DNA of 64,000 nt from an uncultured Sporosarcina sp. (GTDB lineage Bacteria > Bacillota > Bacilli > Bacillales_A > Planococcaceae). The translations under genes were made by a program, and so were the position numbers. Of this stretch, positions 35,090 to 45,417 are shown one piece after another (positions within the stretch are counted from its first letter, which is position 1; each line of letters starts with the position of its first letter). The stretch is from contig CAOKMT010000007.1 in the NCBI GenBank assembly GCA_948469885.1, positions 1-64,000 on the forward strand, in the 5' to 3' direction. The notes beneath the pieces were generated by a model. That model did no database searches, was not told the origin of the DNA, and saw nothing but the letters and a program-made list of their open reading frames with translations.

Positions 35090-35171
35090 GTTTGTTTTTC
35101 CTACCGTATCCTCGTGATCGGCAGCGAAAAACTTACTCTTACTATACGCGAAGTTTGAAAGTTGTGCAAGC

Positions 35172-35597
35172 TTATGATTCTAGTTGTACACGAATTGCGT
35201 GGCCGAGTTCCGTCAACCGTTCGGATGGGAACTCAGAAGTTTTTGGTAGCCAACCAGGTTGGAAACCGTCTGTGTCATCATATCGCGGAATGAAGTGAAG
35301 ATGAAAGTGGAACACTGATTGTCCGGCAAATTCACCTGTATTGTTTAGCAAGTTCATACCAGCAGGGTCAAATTCTTCTTTCAATGCATTGGCGATTTTA
35401 GGAGCAGCAGCAAACAAGCGAGCAGCTTCTTCTTCAGAAAACTCATAGATGTTTTCCCGGTGTGTCTTCGGGATGAGCAGGACGTGTCCTTTGGTGACCG
35501 GCATCACATCTAGGAAAGCATAGACGTGTTCATCTTCATAAATCTTTACGCTCGGAATTGTACCTTCAATGATTTTACAAAAAATACATTCAGTCAT
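35172..35597 (-). CDS. hit: HIT-family nucleotide hydrolase
   Basis: A 141-residue histidine-triad protein. A zinc-type Cys pair appears at the N-terminus (MTECIFCKIIEG), and the catalytic triad motif is QSVFHFHLHFIPRY. It hydrolyses purine nucleoside phosphoramidates in relatives; the in vivo role is unclear. ATG 35597 is preferred over upstream M because AAAAGGGG lies before it. It is divergent from ecsA, the conserved hit-ecs arrangement. Confidence 0.93.
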   Translation of the reverse strand: MTECIFCKIIEGTIPSVKIYEDEHVYAFLDVMPVTKGHVLLIPKTHRENIYEFSEEEAARLFAAAPKIANALKEEFDPAGMNLLNNTGEFAGQSVFHFHLHFIPRYDDTDGFQPGWLPKTSEFPSERLTELGHAIRVQLES

Positions 35598-35636
35598 TTT
35601 CGCACCCCTTTTCATGATTGACCTTAGTGTAGCATA

Positions 35637-35854
35637 TTTTAACTTGACTCAGCAGAAGTTCCCCTTCTTATAATAAATGGCGGGATGAATGCTGAAATAC
35701 AATTCTTAAAAGGAGTTCAAACTCCTTGCTGATTCAAGTTCAAGGGAAGGCAACCTAAGTTCGTCACGTTTAGTGGTCACGGTTACATGACCAATGTCCT
35801 GTCGGCCTTGGGCTCGAAAAAAACTGGATGCAATCACGCCGAGGCGTGATTGAT
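35637..35854 (+). repeat. Repeat B, copy 1 (hit-ecsA intergenic)
   Basis: Module 1 runs from TTTTAACTTGACTCAGCAG to CTCCTTGCTGATTCAAGTT, ends that are inverted repeats of each other. Module 2 has AAGGCAACCTAAGTTCG, ACCAATGTCCTGTCGGCC and GGCTCGAAAAAAACTGGATG. It ends in the perfect hairpin CAATCACGCC-GA-GGCGTGATTG. It lies in the 331-bp gap before ecsA. Compare copies at 38.5, 51.0 and 61.9 kb. Confidence 0.75.
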
Positions 35855-35928
35855 AAAAGGGATGGACAAAGGACAAGGCATTTCATTCGGATTTTTGTTA
35901 AAATGAAATGAAGATTGGGGGAAACAAT

Positions 35929-36678
35929 ATGGCAATCGTTGAATTGAAAGATGTGACAGGTGGATATACCCGAAAACCTGTTTTACATGATTTATCATTT
36001 GAAATCGGGGAAGGTGAACTTGTCGGCTTGATCGGCTTGAACGGTGCTGGGAAAAGTACGACGATTAAACATATTATCGGGCTCATGAATGCGCATCGTG
36101 GAGAGATCCGCGTCAATGGCGTAACATTTAACGAAGACCCGGAAGCGTATCGAAAGTCGTTTTCCTATATTCCCGAAACACCGATTCTCTATGAGGAATT
36201 GACGCTGAGGGAGCATCTCGAACTGACTGCGATGGCGTACGGTTTGGACAAGGAAGTGTTTGAAGCAAGATCTGCGGCATTGTTGCGGGAATTTATGATG
36301 GAAAAAAGACTACGGTGGTTTCCGTCCCATTTCTCCAAAGGGATGCGGCAAAAAGTGATGATCATGTGTGCATTTCTTGTCAACCCATCGCTTTATATTA
36401 TTGACGAACCGTTCGTCGGCCTTGACCCGATCGGAATCAAATCACTGTTGGAACAGATGGCTGCACGCAAAGCGGAGGGGGCGTCCGTTTTGATGTCTAC
36501 ACATATCCTTTCGACGGCGGAAAAGTATTGCGATCGGATCATTTTGTTACATGAAGGAAGATTGCGGGCGCAAGGGACGATGGATGACTTACGCCAAGCG
36601 TTCGGACGTCCGGGAGCATCGCTTGATGACCTTTATATTGCAATGACAGAGGAAAATGACAATGAACAATTTGCGTGA
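35929..36678 (+). CDS. ecsA: ABC transporter ATP-binding protein EcsA
   Basis: A 249-residue ATPase of the Ecs transporter, needed in B. subtilis for normal secretion, competence and intramembrane protease activity. Walker A GLNGAGKSTTIKH, signature variant FSKGMRQKVMIMCAF, Walker B LYIIDEPFVGLDPIG. The upstream ATG 35908 lacks a ribosome binding site; TTGGGGG precedes ATG 35929. It overlaps ecsB. No convincing ecsC follows in this window. Confidence 0.95.
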   Translation: MAIVELKDVTGGYTRKPVLHDLSFEIGEGELVGLIGLNGAGKSTTIKHIIGLMNAHRGEIRVNGVTFNEDPEAYRKSFSYIPETPILYEELTLREHLELTAMAYGLDKEVFEARSAALLREFMMEKRLRWFPSHFSKGMRQKVMIMCAFLVNPSLYIIDEPFVGLDPIGIKSLLEQMAARKAEGASVLMSTHILSTAEKYCDRIILLHEGRLRAQGTMDDLRQAFGRPGASLDDLYIAMTEENDNEQFA

Positions 36679-37867
36679 ATTGTGGGGAACTCGTTTTGTC
36701 CATTACATGAACGAATTTCAAAAATATATGCGTTACGTTTTCACAGGTCACTTAGCAATTGTTCTTCTCTTTACAATAGGTGCAGGCGGCTATGCTTACA
36801 GTGAGTGGTTGAAACAAGTATCACCCGATTTTCCGTCGGCTTTGTTAACTGCGGTTCTCATTTCAGCAGCTGTCACTTATTCACCGCCCGTTACGTTGTT
36901 AAAGCCGGCGGATACTGTTTTTTTCTTACCGCTTGAAACGAAGTTGGCGGCGTATACAGATCGGGCATTACGATGGACGACATTTTCTCAACTACCTTTG
37001 CCGTTCATTTTGTTTATTGTCGCTGTTCCGCTTCTGTCAGCGACTGCCGCCAGTACAAAGTTGGCGCTTATACTTACGGTCGTTTTCATTGTTGCATTGA
37101 AGTGGGTTTTTGTTGAAACGGAGTATAACTTCCGTCATGCATATGGAGGACAATCAGTTTGGAAAGACCGGGCGATCCGCTTCGTGTTGGCAGGTGGATT
37201 ATTGTACGGTGTGTTGACGGGAAGGCTTTTCTTCACGATCATTTTTGCTCTAGCTGTCGTAATCTATCAAGTGAATTGTCGAAAAGCGAAAAATGATCGG
37301 GCTTTTCCTTATGAACATTTCATTTCGTTGGAACAAAATCGAATGATGCGATTTTACCGATTTGCAAACTATTTTACGGATGTCCCACACTTAAAAGGTT
37401 CGGTCAGTCGTAGAGCTTGGCTTGGCTTTTTGATGGCGCCTCCGAAATTCACTGAATCGGAAGCCCAAACGTTTCTCGTCAGACGCACTTTCCTAAGAAC
37501 AGATGATACGTTTTGGTTATGGGTGAGATTGACAGTGATTTCAATGGTCGGCGCATTATTGATCCCATTTCCGATCGTCGTCTTTATTTTTGCAGGTGCA
37601 CTTGCTTTTGCATCTGCCATCCAACTCATCTATGCACTTCAGTCGGGCGATGAATTTCGAATGGATATGCTGTTTCCAGAGCGTCAAAATACGCGTCCTG
37701 CTGCAATCCGCAAAACGGTCCGTGCCGTTCAGTGGATCCAAGCCTTCGCTGTGACTGTGGCAGCATTCTTCCTTTTTGGGTTTACTTCGACGCCATTTCT
37801 GATCGGTGCCATTATTTTGATTATATCGGAAGCGACCATTCGGTTGGCGAAAGAGAAAGATGAATAA
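36662..37867 (+). CDS. ecsB: ABC transporter permease EcsB
   Basis: A 401-residue membrane protein with about eight TM helices, opening MNNLRELWGTRFVHYMNEFQKYMRYVFTGHLAI and containing RRAWLGFLMAPPKF. It pairs with EcsA to form the Ecs ABC transporter; the exported substrate is not established. The start lies inside ecsA (17-bp overlap); ATG 36662 has GAGG at 9-nt spacing and is preferred over ATG 36656. Confidence 0.92.
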   Translation: MNNLRELWGTRFVHYMNEFQKYMRYVFTGHLAIVLLFTIGAGGYAYSEWLKQVSPDFPSALLTAVLISAAVTYSPPVTLLKPADTVFFLPLETKLAAYTDRALRWTTFSQLPLPFILFIVAVPLLSATAASTKLALILTVVFIVALKWVFVETEYNFRHAYGGQSVWKDRAIRFVLAGGLLYGVLTGRLFFTIIFALAVVIYQVNCRKAKNDRAFPYEHFISLEQNRMMRFYRFANYFTDVPHLKGSVSRRAWLGFLMAPPKFTESEAQTFLVRRTFLRTDDTFWLWVRLTVISMVGALLIPFPIVVFIFAGALAFASAIQLIYALQSGDEFRMDMLFPERQNTRPAAIRKTVRAVQWIQAFAVTVAAFFLFGFTSTPFLIGAIILIISEATIRLAKEKDE

Positions 37868-37940
37868 GAAAATAAAGTAAATACTATGCACTGCTGTCTT
37901 CCAAAGGCGAGCGGTGCACCGCCCATCGAAGCGTCCGGTT

Positions 37941-37975
37941 TGTATAATTTCTGTGTACGTTGCAGAAATTATACA
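37941..37975. repeat. Palindromic hairpin in intergenic repeat debris
   Basis: TGTATAATTTCTG pairs with CAGAAATTATACA around a 9-nt loop. The surrounding 37890-38040 is GC-rich and non-coding (GGTGCACCGCCC, CGCGCCGGGCG). The hairpin lacks a T-run; it lies between ecsB and the IDEAL gene promoter. Confidence 0.5.
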
Positions 37976-38109
37976 GGTCGCGCCGGGCGATGATTTAGTA
38001 GATCTTCTTCGGCACCGCGCCAAGCGCTGAAGTGGTCCGTTTTTCAAGTCGAAATGTCAAAAATAATACGGAAATTCACTTTTGAATTTATGGAAAATTC
38101 TAAAAAACC

Positions 38110-38139
38110 TTGCATCTTACTTGCGAAATTATATATAAT
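38110..38139 (+). promoter_or_regulatory. SigA-type promoter of the IDEAL-domain gene
   Basis: TTGCAT (38110-38115), an 18-bp spacer and TATAAT (38134-38139). It predicts a transcript from about 38146, so the coding start must be the GTG at 38167. Confidence 0.7.
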
Positions 38140-38166
38140 AATAAAAAGGCATCAGGGGTGAGTGCA

Positions 38167-38403
38167 GTGGAAAGAAATTATTCATATGCCGAATTCATGA
38201 AAGCAGTCGGAAGAAATAGCTCTTCTGTTCAAGCTGAAAAACTGTTGAATGAAATTTACATGGACTTGTTTCTAAATCGCCTTCACCGGAAGCAGACAAA
38301 AGCGCGATTACTCGTGCTCATTGATCAAGCACTTGATGACCGGGACGAGCGGGCATTTCATGACCATGTAAAGCAACTTGTAAAATTCGAAGAAACAAAT
38401 TGA
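38167..38403 (+). CDS. IDEAL-domain protein
   Basis: 78 residues. The segment AEKLLNEIYMDLFLNRLHRKQTKARLLVLIDQALDDRDERAFHDHVKQL is the IDEAL domain (named for its ID-A-L motif), found in small Firmicutes proteins and at the end of ComK-related and UPF0302 proteins. The function is unknown. GTG 38167 has AGGGGTG upstream; longer starts would lie within the promoter. A terminator follows immediately, so it is monocistronic. Confidence 0.85.
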   Translation: MERNYSYAEFMKAVGRNSSSVQAEKLLNEIYMDLFLNRLHRKQTKARLLVLIDQALDDRDERAFHDHVKQLVKFEETN

Positions 38404-38415
38404 AGAAGAAGGGAG

Positions 38416-38449
38416 AACGCTGCATATAATGATTATGCAGCGTTTTTTT
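38416..38449 (+). terminator. Terminator after the IDEAL gene
   Basis: AACGCTGCATA pairs with TATGCAGCGTT around a 7-nt loop, followed by a T7 run. Confidence 0.93.
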
Positions 38450-38470
38450 CGTTCGAAATTACAGATTAAG

Positions 38471-38814
38471 AACGCCTTGGCGTAATTGCGTCCAAATATT
38501 GAATGTGCTGGAGGACGGTACCATACAGGCTTTAACTTGATTCAGCAGAAGTCCTCCACTTCCATAAGTGGCGGGGCGAATGCTAAAATGCATTTAAAAT
38601 CAGAGGGAGTTCAAACTCCCTGCTGATTCACGAAGGGAAGGCAGTCTAAGTTCGCGACGTCCTGGAAAGTGCCTTAATTTCTGCAAAAGGCACAGAAATA
38701 CGGCAAATCGAACCCTTCGCTGTTCGATTCGCAACGACTGCATAACCAACATCCTGTTGGCCCCGCGCTCGAAAAAATCTGGACGCAATCACGCCGAGCG
38801 CGATTGATCTAAAT
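38471..38814 (+). repeat. Repeat B, copy 2, with flanking inverted repeats
   Basis: The longest copy. GGCGTAATTGCGTCCA at 38479 is an inverted match (15 of 16) to TGGACGCAATCACGCC at 38780, so the whole unit looks like a 317-bp element with terminal inverted repeats. Inside are module 1 (TTAACTTGATTCAGC ... GCTGATTCA, with CCACTTCCATAAGTGG) and a module 2 expanded by about 70 bp with its own hairpins (GTGCCTT/AAGGCAC; ATCGAA/TTCGAT). No ORF. It fills the 524-bp gap 38404-38927 before uvrB. Confidence 0.75.
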
Positions 38815-38848
38815 TTAGTAGGAATTTGGACCCCTGTCGCATTAAATT

Positions 38849-38862
38849 AAAACAAATGTTCG
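38849..38862 (+). promoter_or_regulatory. LexA-like (SOS) box upstream of uvrB
   Basis: AAAACAAATGTTCG matches the Gram-positive LexA consensus CGAAC-RNRY-GTTYG except for the first two bases. It lies about 30 bp before a TAAAAT -10 candidate (about 38892) and 66 bp before the uvrB start. SOS control of uvrBA is established in B. subtilis; here it is inferred. Confidence 0.6.
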
Positions 38863-38927
38863 CTTTTTGCTCGTGCAGCAAAAGGGAATGTGATAAAATA
38901 TGAACAACGATAACTGGGAGGAAGACG

Positions 38928-40910
38928 ATGACTGATAAATTCGAATTACAAGCCCCATACACCCCACAAGGCGATCAGCCGTATGCAATCGGAAAGCTTG
39001 TGGAAGGATTGAAGAAAGGGGAAAGACACCAAACTTTACTCGGTGCAACAGGGACGGGTAAAACATTCACCGTCTCGAATGTCGTAGAAGAAATTAATAA
39101 ACCAACGCTTGTGATGGCGCATAACAAAACGTTAGCCGGACAATTGTATAGCGAATTCAAAGAGTTTTTTCCGAATAATGCGGTTGAATACTTCGTCAGT
39201 TATTATGACTATTTTCAGCCGGAAGCATACGTTGCCCACACAGACACATATATCGAAAAAGATGCAAGCGTGAATGATGAAATCGACAAACTTCGCCACT
39301 CGGCCACATCGGCATTGTTTGAACGGAAAGATGTCTTGATCGTCGCATCGGTCTCTTGCATTTACGGTCTCGGTTCTCCAAAAGAATACCGGGACATGGT
39401 CGTTTCCATTCGTACAGGAATGGAGATCGGAAGAGATGAACTGCTTCGGAAATTCGTCGCGATCCAATACATCCGCAATGATATCAATTTCACACGAGGC
39501 ACATTCAGAGTCAGGGGGGATGTCGTCGAACTGTTTCCGGCATCGCGGGATGAACGATGTATCCGAATCGAATTTTTTGGAGATGAAATCGACCGCCTTC
39601 GTGAAGTGGATGCATTGACGGGAGAAATTATTGGGGATCGCGGCCACGTTGCTGTTTTCCCAGCATCCCACTTCGTAACTGGTGAAGAGAAAATGTTGAA
39701 GGCGATTGCGAATATAGAATTGGAATTGGAAGAACGGTTGAAAGTGTTGAAAAGTGAAGACAAGCTGTTGGAAGCGCAACGACTTGAACAGCGTACGCGT
39801 TATGATCTTGAGATGATGCGGGAGATGGGCTTTTGTTCGGGTATTGAGAACTACTCCCGTCACTTGACACTCAGACCTCCCGGTGCAGCACCGTACACGC
39901 TCATCGACTATTTCCCAGATGACTTTTTGTTAGTCGTCGATGAAAGTCACGTCACACTTCCTCAAGTCCGAGGGATGTTCAATGGCGACCAGGCGAGAAA
40001 AGGCATTTTGGTCGATCACGGTTTTCGGTTACCGTCCGCTTTGGATAACCGTCCGCTCACTTTCGATGAATTTGAAGCACGTATAAAAGAAGCAATTTAC
40101 GTTTCGGCAACGCCAGGTCCATATGAGATTGAACATACGCCTGAAATGATCGAACAAATCATCAGGCCGACAGGTTTGCTCGATCCGACGATTGACGTGC
40201 GGCCAATTGAAGGACAAATTGATGATCTCATTGGAGAGATTAACGAACGGATAGAGAGAAATGAGCGGGTGCTCATCACGACCTTGACGAAAAAAATGTC
40301 AGAGGAATTAACCGATTACTTAAAAGAGATCGGCATTAAAGTACAGTATTTACATTCTGAAATTAAAACACTTGAGCGAATTGAAATTATACGAGAGCTT
40401 CGGCTTGGTACGTACGACGTTCTCGTTGGGATCAACTTACTGCGGGAAGGAATTGACATTCCTGAAGTCTCGCTCGTTACTATCCTTGATGCGGATAAAG
40501 AAGGATTCCTTCGCTCCGATCGCTCACTCATCCAAACGATTGGTCGGGCTGCACGGAACGCCGGCGGTCATGTCATTATGTATGCAGATCGGATGACCGA
40601 TTCGATGCGAAGAGCAATCGACGAGACTGAACGTCGCCGTGAAATTCAAAAGGCTTACAACGAAAAACATGGTATCATTCCGAAAACGATTAAAAAAGAA
40701 ATACATGATGTCATTCGGGCCACGGAAGTTGCTGAAGAGCAAGAATCTTATATCGAAAAACTGACCCATGGCAAAAAGTTGACGAAGAAAGAAAAAGAAT
40801 CCATTTTGACAACGTTGGAAAAGGAAATGAAAGAAGCGGCGAAAGATTTGCAATTTGAACTTGCCGCGGAGCTAAGGGATGCCATTTTGGAACTTAAGGC
40901 AGAAAGGTAG
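38928..40910 (+). CDS. uvrB: Excinuclease ABC subunit B
   Basis: A 660-residue nucleotide-excision-repair helicase-like protein. Walker A is [10 protein letters not shown], the beta-hairpin region is [21 protein letters not shown], motif VI is QTIGRAARN, and the UvrC-binding UVR domain is at the C-terminus ([21 protein letters not shown]). GGGAGGAAG precedes ATG. uvrA follows 8 bp later. Confidence 0.97.
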   Translation: MTDKFELQAPYTPQGDQPYAIGKLVEGLKKGERHQTLLGATGTGKTFTVSNVVEEINKPTLVMAHNKTLAGQLYSEFKEFFPNNAVEYFVSYYDYFQPEAYVAHTDTYIEKDASVNDEIDKLRHSATSALFERKDVLIVASVSCIYGLGSPKEYRDMVVSIRTGMEIGRDELLRKFVAIQYIRNDINFTRGTFRVRGDVVELFPASRDERCIRIEFFGDEIDRLREVDALTGEIIGDRGHVAVFPASHFVTGEEKMLKAIANIELELEERLKVLKSEDKLLEAQRLEQRTRYDLEMMREMGFCSGIENYSRHLTLRPPGAAPYTLIDYFPDDFLLVVDESHVTLPQVRGMFNGDQARKGILVDHGFRLPSALDNRPLTFDEFEARIKEAIYVSATPGPYEIEHTPEMIEQIIRPTGLLDPTIDVRPIEGQIDDLIGEINERIERNERVLITTLTKKMSEELTDYLKEIGIKVQYLHSEIKTLERIEIIRELRLGTYDVLVGINLLREGIDIPEVSLVTILDADKEGFLRSDRSLIQTIGRAARNAGGHVIMYADRMTDSMRRAIDETERRREIQKAYNEKHGIIPKTIKKEIHDVIRATEVAEEQESYIEKLTHGKKLTKKEKESILTTLEKEMKEAAKDLQFELAAELRDAILELKAER

Positions 40911-40918
40911 ATCATATT

Positions 40919-43792
40919 ATGAAAAACAAGGAAATCATTATTCAAGGTGCTAGGGCGCATAATCTTCAAAACATTGATATTAATATTCCACGTGACAAAC
41001 TGGTCGTCATGACAGGCTTATCAGGTTCAGGAAAATCGTCGCTCGCCTTCGATACGATTTACGCAGAAGGGCAGCGAAGATATGTCGAATCACTTTCCGC
41101 CTATGCCCGCCAGTTTTTAGGGCAAATGGACAAACCGGATGTCGATGTCATCGAAGGGTTGTCGCCCGCCATTTCAATCGATCAGAAAACGACAAGTAGA
41201 AATCCCCGCTCAACAGTCGGAACTGTGACGGAAATATACGATTACCTTCGACTGCTCTACGCGCGGATTGGGAAGCCGATTTGCCCAGTGCACGGGACAG
41301 AAATCACTTCTCAAACAATTGAGCAAATGGTAGACCGTTTGATGGAATTTCCCGAGCGGACTCGTCTACAAATCCTTGCCCCCGTTATCAAAGGGCGGAG
41401 AGGGACACATGCGAAGCTTCTTGAGGAAATACGGAAGGAAGGATATGTCCGCGTTCGGGTCAACGGCGAAATTACCGACCTGGACGACAACATCGAGTTG
41501 AATAAAAACAAACACCATAACATTGAAGTTGTCATCGACCGGATTGTGCTGAAAGAAAACATAGAAGCCCGCCTTAGTGATTCACTTGAAGCGGCGCTCC
41601 GTCTCGCGGATGGGACAGTCCTTGTCGATATTATCGACGGCGAAGAATTGTTATTCAGTGAACATCACGCATGTCCGCTTTGCGGCTTCTCGATCGGTGA
41701 ACTTGAACCGCGTATGTTCTCATTTAACAGCCCCTTTGGTGCATGTCAAGAATGTGATGGACTCGGCACAAAGTTGGAAGTCGATCCGAAACTGGTCATC
41801 CCGAATGACACGCTTACTTTGAAAGAACATGCTATCGCCCCGTGGGAGCCGACAAGTTCGCAATACTATCCCGAGTTGTTAAAAACGGTGGCGAACCATT
41901 TCGGTATTTCGCTAACGGTGCCGGTGAAAGAGATTCCGGACGATCAACTTAACAAAATCTTATATGGTGCGAAAGATGAGAAAATCCGCTTTCGCTATAC
42001 GAATGAATTTGGCGGGACGCGTGATAGCGATATTTATTTTGAAGGGGTTTTAGCAAACGTCGCACGACGATTCACAGAAACGTCTTCTGATTACGTACGA
42101 GAACAGATGGAAAAATATATGGCGCAAAGACCGTGTCCGACCTGTAACGGTTATCGTTTGAAAGAAGAATCGCTCGCAGTGAAAGTGAACGATGTGCATA
42201 TCGGAAAAGTGACGGAATTATCGATTGTCGAGGCGGATCAGTTTTTCAAAACACTTCGCCTGTCGGAAAAGGATACGCAAATTGCCGAACTTATTTTAAG
42301 AGAAATTGCCGAACGTCTCGGATTCCTCATTAACGTCGGACTCGATTATTTAACGTTATCCCGGGCTGCAGGAACGCTCTCTGGGGGAGAAGCGCAACGG
42401 ATCCGGCTTGCGACACAAATCGGTTCCAGGTTAACGGGCGTACTTTATATTTTGGATGAGCCTTCTATCGGGCTCCACCAACGTGACAATGACCGGCTTA
42501 TCGGGACTTTGCAAAGTATGCGAGATATCGGCAATACGCTGATCGTTGTGGAACATGATGAAGATACGATGTTAGCGGCTGATTACTTGATCGATATGGG
42601 TCCTGGCGCCGGAGCGGCAGGCGGTCAAATTGTCTCGGCTGGCACGCCACAAGAAGTAATGGAGGATCCCAAATCACTGACAGGAGCCTATTTAAGTGGG
42701 AAAAAATTCATCCCGCTACCACTTGAACACCGAGAGGCGGACGGCCGAAAAATCACGATTAAAGGGGCGGCCGAAAATAATTTAAAAAACGTGAACGTCG
42801 ATATTCCGCTCGGTCAATTCATTGCAGTCACGGGTGTCTCAGGTTCGGGAAAAAGTACGCTTGTCAATGAAGTGCTTTACAAAGTGCTTGCGCAACAACT
42901 GAATCGTTCGAAACAACAACCGGGCAAATTCAAGTCGTTGAAAGGGATCGAAGCACTGGAAAAAGTGATCGAAATCGATCAATCACCGATTGGCAGGACC
43001 CCACGATCGAATCCCGCAACGTATACGAGCATGTTCGATGATGTGCGGGACGTGTTTGCGTCGACGAATGAAGCGAAAGTGCGTGGTTACAAAAAAGGGC
43101 GGTTCAGCTTCAACGTGAAAGGTGGCCGGTGTGAAGCGTGTAGGGGAGACGGTATTATTAAAATTGAAATGCACTTCCTACCCGATGTCTATGTGCCTTG
43201 TGAAGTTTGTCACGGCAAAAGGTATAACCGTGAAACACTTGAAGTCCGGTACAAAGGAAAGAATATCGCGGACGTACTTGAGATGACAGTGGAAGATGCA
43301 CTGACGTTTTTTGAAAATATCCCGAAGATCAAACGGAAACTTCAAACGATAGTTGATGTCGGACTTGGGTATATTAAACTTGGACAGCCTGCAACGACAT
43401 TGTCGGGCGGAGAAGCGCAGCGAGTCAAGCTCGCGTCCGAATTACACAAGCGTTCCAACGGGAAATCTTTTTATATTCTTGATGAGCCAACGACCGGCCT
43501 TCACACGCATGACATCGAAAAACTGCTCGTCGTCTTGCAAAGACTTGTTGAAACGGGCAATACAGTGCTCGTTATCGAGCATAATCTCGATGTCATTAAA
43601 ACAGTCGATCATATTATTGATCTTGGTCCTGAAGGAGGGGATAAAGGAGGAGAAATTATCGCGGTTGGCACGCCTGAAGAAGTTGCGGAGTCGGACACAT
43701 CATACACAGGTCGCTACTTAAAACCGATTTTGGAAAGAGATCGTAAACGGATGGAGAAACTGATCGAAAAAGCCGAGACCTTAGCTGAGTGA
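40919..43792 (+). CDS. uvrA: Excinuclease ABC subunit A
   Basis: A 957-residue damage-recognition ATPase with two ABC modules: Walker [15 protein letters not shown] at about 31 and [14 protein letters not shown] at about 640. Both signature motifs are visible ([29 protein letters not shown]), as are zinc-finger Cys pairs ([27 protein letters not shown]). It is co-transcribed with uvrB. Confidence 0.97.
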   Translation: MKNKEIIIQGARAHNLQNIDINIPRDKLVVMTGLSGSGKSSLAFDTIYAEGQRRYVESLSAYARQFLGQMDKPDVDVIEGLSPAISIDQKTTSRNPRSTVGTVTEIYDYLRLLYARIGKPICPVHGTEITSQTIEQMVDRLMEFPERTRLQILAPVIKGRRGTHAKLLEEIRKEGYVRVRVNGEITDLDDNIELNKNKHHNIEVVIDRIVLKENIEARLSDSLEAALRLADGTVLVDIIDGEELLFSEHHACPLCGFSIGELEPRMFSFNSPFGACQECDGLGTKLEVDPKLVIPNDTLTLKEHAIAPWEPTSSQYYPELLKTVANHFGISLTVPVKEIPDDQLNKILYGAKDEKIRFRYTNEFGGTRDSDIYFEGVLANVARRFTETSSDYVREQMEKYMAQRPCPTCNGYRLKEESLAVKVNDVHIGKVTELSIVEADQFFKTLRLSEKDTQIAELILREIAERLGFLINVGLDYLTLSRAAGTLSGGEAQRIRLATQIGSRLTGVLYILDEPSIGLHQRDNDRLIGTLQSMRDIGNTLIVVEHDEDTMLAADYLIDMGPGAGAAGGQIVSAGTPQEVMEDPKSLTGAYLSGKKFIPLPLEHREADGRKITIKGAAENNLKNVNVDIPLGQFIAVTGVSGSGKSTLVNEVLYKVLAQQLNRSKQQPGKFKSLKGIEALEKVIEIDQSPIGRTPRSNPATYTSMFDDVRDVFASTNEAKVRGYKKGRFSFNVKGGRCEACRGDGIIKIEMHFLPDVYVPCEVCHGKRYNRETLEVRYKGKNIADVLEMTVEDALTFFENIPKIKRKLQTIVDVGLGYIKLGQPATTLSGGEAQRVKLASELHKRSNGKSFYILDEPTTGLHTHDIEKLLVVLQRLVETGNTVLVIEHNLDVIKTVDHIIDLGPEGGDKGGEIIAVGTPEEVAESDTSYTGRYLKPILERDRKRMEKLIEKAETLAE

Positions 43793-43859
43793 AACTTTTG
43801 TCAATCTCGGTCGTATATATGAGCAGTACGAAAAATCCGATTTGGGAGGCGGACAAGGA

Positions 43860-45080
43860 ATGCAAAGCAAGCGAAAAAGAATTTTAACGATGTTGGAAAA
43901 TGGCACGATTACGACGGACGAGGCGCTGACGCTGCTGGAAAACTTAAGTGACGCCAAAGAGGAAGGCAGCACGGTAGAAAAACAACAAGGACAATCCCAA
44001 CTTGAGAAGCAACAGGCTCAGCCAAAAGAAGAACAGCTAGCCGAGGAAATATCGCCAATTGAAAGACAACCCATGTTTGAAGAAGGGGAAACGAACAGCG
44101 GAAATGCACGCAAAGAAGAGCCACCGGTAGATGAGTTCTTGGAAGATTTGCGAAAAGATTTCACGAATGTCGGGGAGCGTTTCATGCAATTCATGCAGAC
44201 AGCTGTGCATAAAGTGAAGAAATTCGATTTCGACTCGCCATTTGGTCAGTCTACGACGTTTTCGCATACGATGACGAAAAAAGTGGACGAGATCGAAGAA
44301 ATTATCTTGGATGTCGACCATGGAAAAGTGACGGTTCATTCGGGTGAAGGAACAGAAGTGAAAGCAGAATTTTCCGTTAAAGCCTTTAATCATGATTCCG
44401 AAGAAAAGGCAAAAGAAGATTTTCTAGAAAAAGTATTATTCGTCGCGGACGGGGAAAAGTTAAGATTGGCGAGTGATATGAAAATGACACAAGTCAATAT
44501 TGATTTATATATACCTGGAAAAAGTTATAAAAAATTATCCGCACGCCTGTTGAATGGTGCGTTCAAAATGAAGAATGCGGAAGTTGAAACGGTTCGCGTG
44601 AAAACGGCCAACGGTAAAATTGATGTATCTCAATTGACGTGCAAACAAGCGGAATTTGAAACGGCGAACGGGGCAATCCGTTTGAATGACGTGACAGGTG
44701 AATCGGTGCAAGCAGAGACGCTGAATGGTCGGGTCTATATCGACGGATATTTAAAAGAAGTTGAAGCCCAATCGTTGAATGGCCATGTAGTCGTCACGAC
44801 GAAAGAATCTAAAGCAGAAAAGATCGAAGCGAAGACGGTAAGTGGTTCTGTGGAAATATATATCCCTTCCACTGTTTCCTTATCCGGAGAAATCGCGTCC
44901 AATATTGGGCGGCTTGACCTTCAACTGCCGGATGTCGACCAGACAGCCGAGCAAGAACAACTATTGCAACGTACGATTCGTTTCAAGAAGAATGAGGCGG
45001 AAAGTGATTCGACGCTGCATGTTTTTGGGGAAGCGAAAACAGGAACGGTACTTGTTTGCTATAACGCGAAACATGAATAA
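43860..45080 (+). CDS. DUF4097 / YvlB-like protein
   Basis: About 406 residues. The N-terminus (KRKRILTMLENGTITTDEALTLLENL) is a SHOCT-like helical motif, then a charged Gln/Glu-rich linker (about 30-90). A long DUF4097 beta-solenoid (about 130-400) follows with repeated RVKTANGKIDVSQLT, FETANGAIRLNDV, AETLNGRVYIDG and AQSLNGHVVV units. YvlB-like proteins belong to cell-envelope-stress (Lia-type) clusters in B. subtilis; the function is unknown. Start ATG 43860 has GGGAGG upstream. Confidence 0.85.
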   Translation: MQSKRKRILTMLENGTITTDEALTLLENLSDAKEEGSTVEKQQGQSQLEKQQAQPKEEQLAEEISPIERQPMFEEGETNSGNARKEEPPVDEFLEDLRKDFTNVGERFMQFMQTAVHKVKKFDFDSPFGQSTTFSHTMTKKVDEIEEIILDVDHGKVTVHSGEGTEVKAEFSVKAFNHDSEEKAKEDFLEKVLFVADGEKLRLASDMKMTQVNIDLYIPGKSYKKLSARLLNGAFKMKNAEVETVRVKTANGKIDVSQLTCKQAEFETANGAIRLNDVTGESVQAETLNGRVYIDGYLKEVEAQSLNGHVVVTTKESKAEKIEAKTVSGSVEIYIPSTVSLSGEIASNIGRLDLQLPDVDQTAEQEQLLQRTIRFKKNEAESDSTLHVFGEAKTGTVLVCYNAKHE

Positions 45081-45094
45081 GCGGCCCACAATAC

Positions 45095-45132
45095 AAACTC
45101 ACAGCTGACTTGATGTCGGTTGTGAGTTTTTT
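45095..45132 (+). terminator. Terminator after the DUF4097 gene
   Basis: AAACTCACA pairs with TGTGAGTTT, followed by a T-run; the loop includes a smaller AGC/GGT mismatch region. Confidence 0.8.
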
Positions 45133-45175
45133 ATCGCTTCGGAAATTATAAAAGTTTGGACTATATATCTTTTTT

Positions 45176-45310
45176 AGTAGAGCTTAGGCGTCCAGCTCCA
45201 TCGCTAACTCGCTGTGAAAAAGTTGAAAGTCCCGAAAGTTGAAGAGCGGCTTCTGTGCTTTCTCTATTTCCTTCGCGGGCTGTTCAGGGCACTTGCACTT
45301 TTGTTTTGAA
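45176..45310. repeat. Intergenic repeat-like region C
   Basis: GTAGAGCTTAGGCGTCCAGC and CTTCGCGGGCTGTTCAGGGC resemble the GCGCCCAGCTCCAG-type intergenic repeats I recall from Planococcaceae. No ORF is supported in the 337-bp gap between the DUF4097 gene and hprK. Only one copy is in the window, so the repeat status rests on memory. Confidence 0.3.
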
Positions 45311-45417
45311 AATGATCACAATGAAAAAATTGTACATACTACGAGCCGACTTCTTTCGGAATTATGTTAAAATGTAGTATAACAAACATGGAACTAGTAT
45401 AGAAAGAAGGGATAGCC

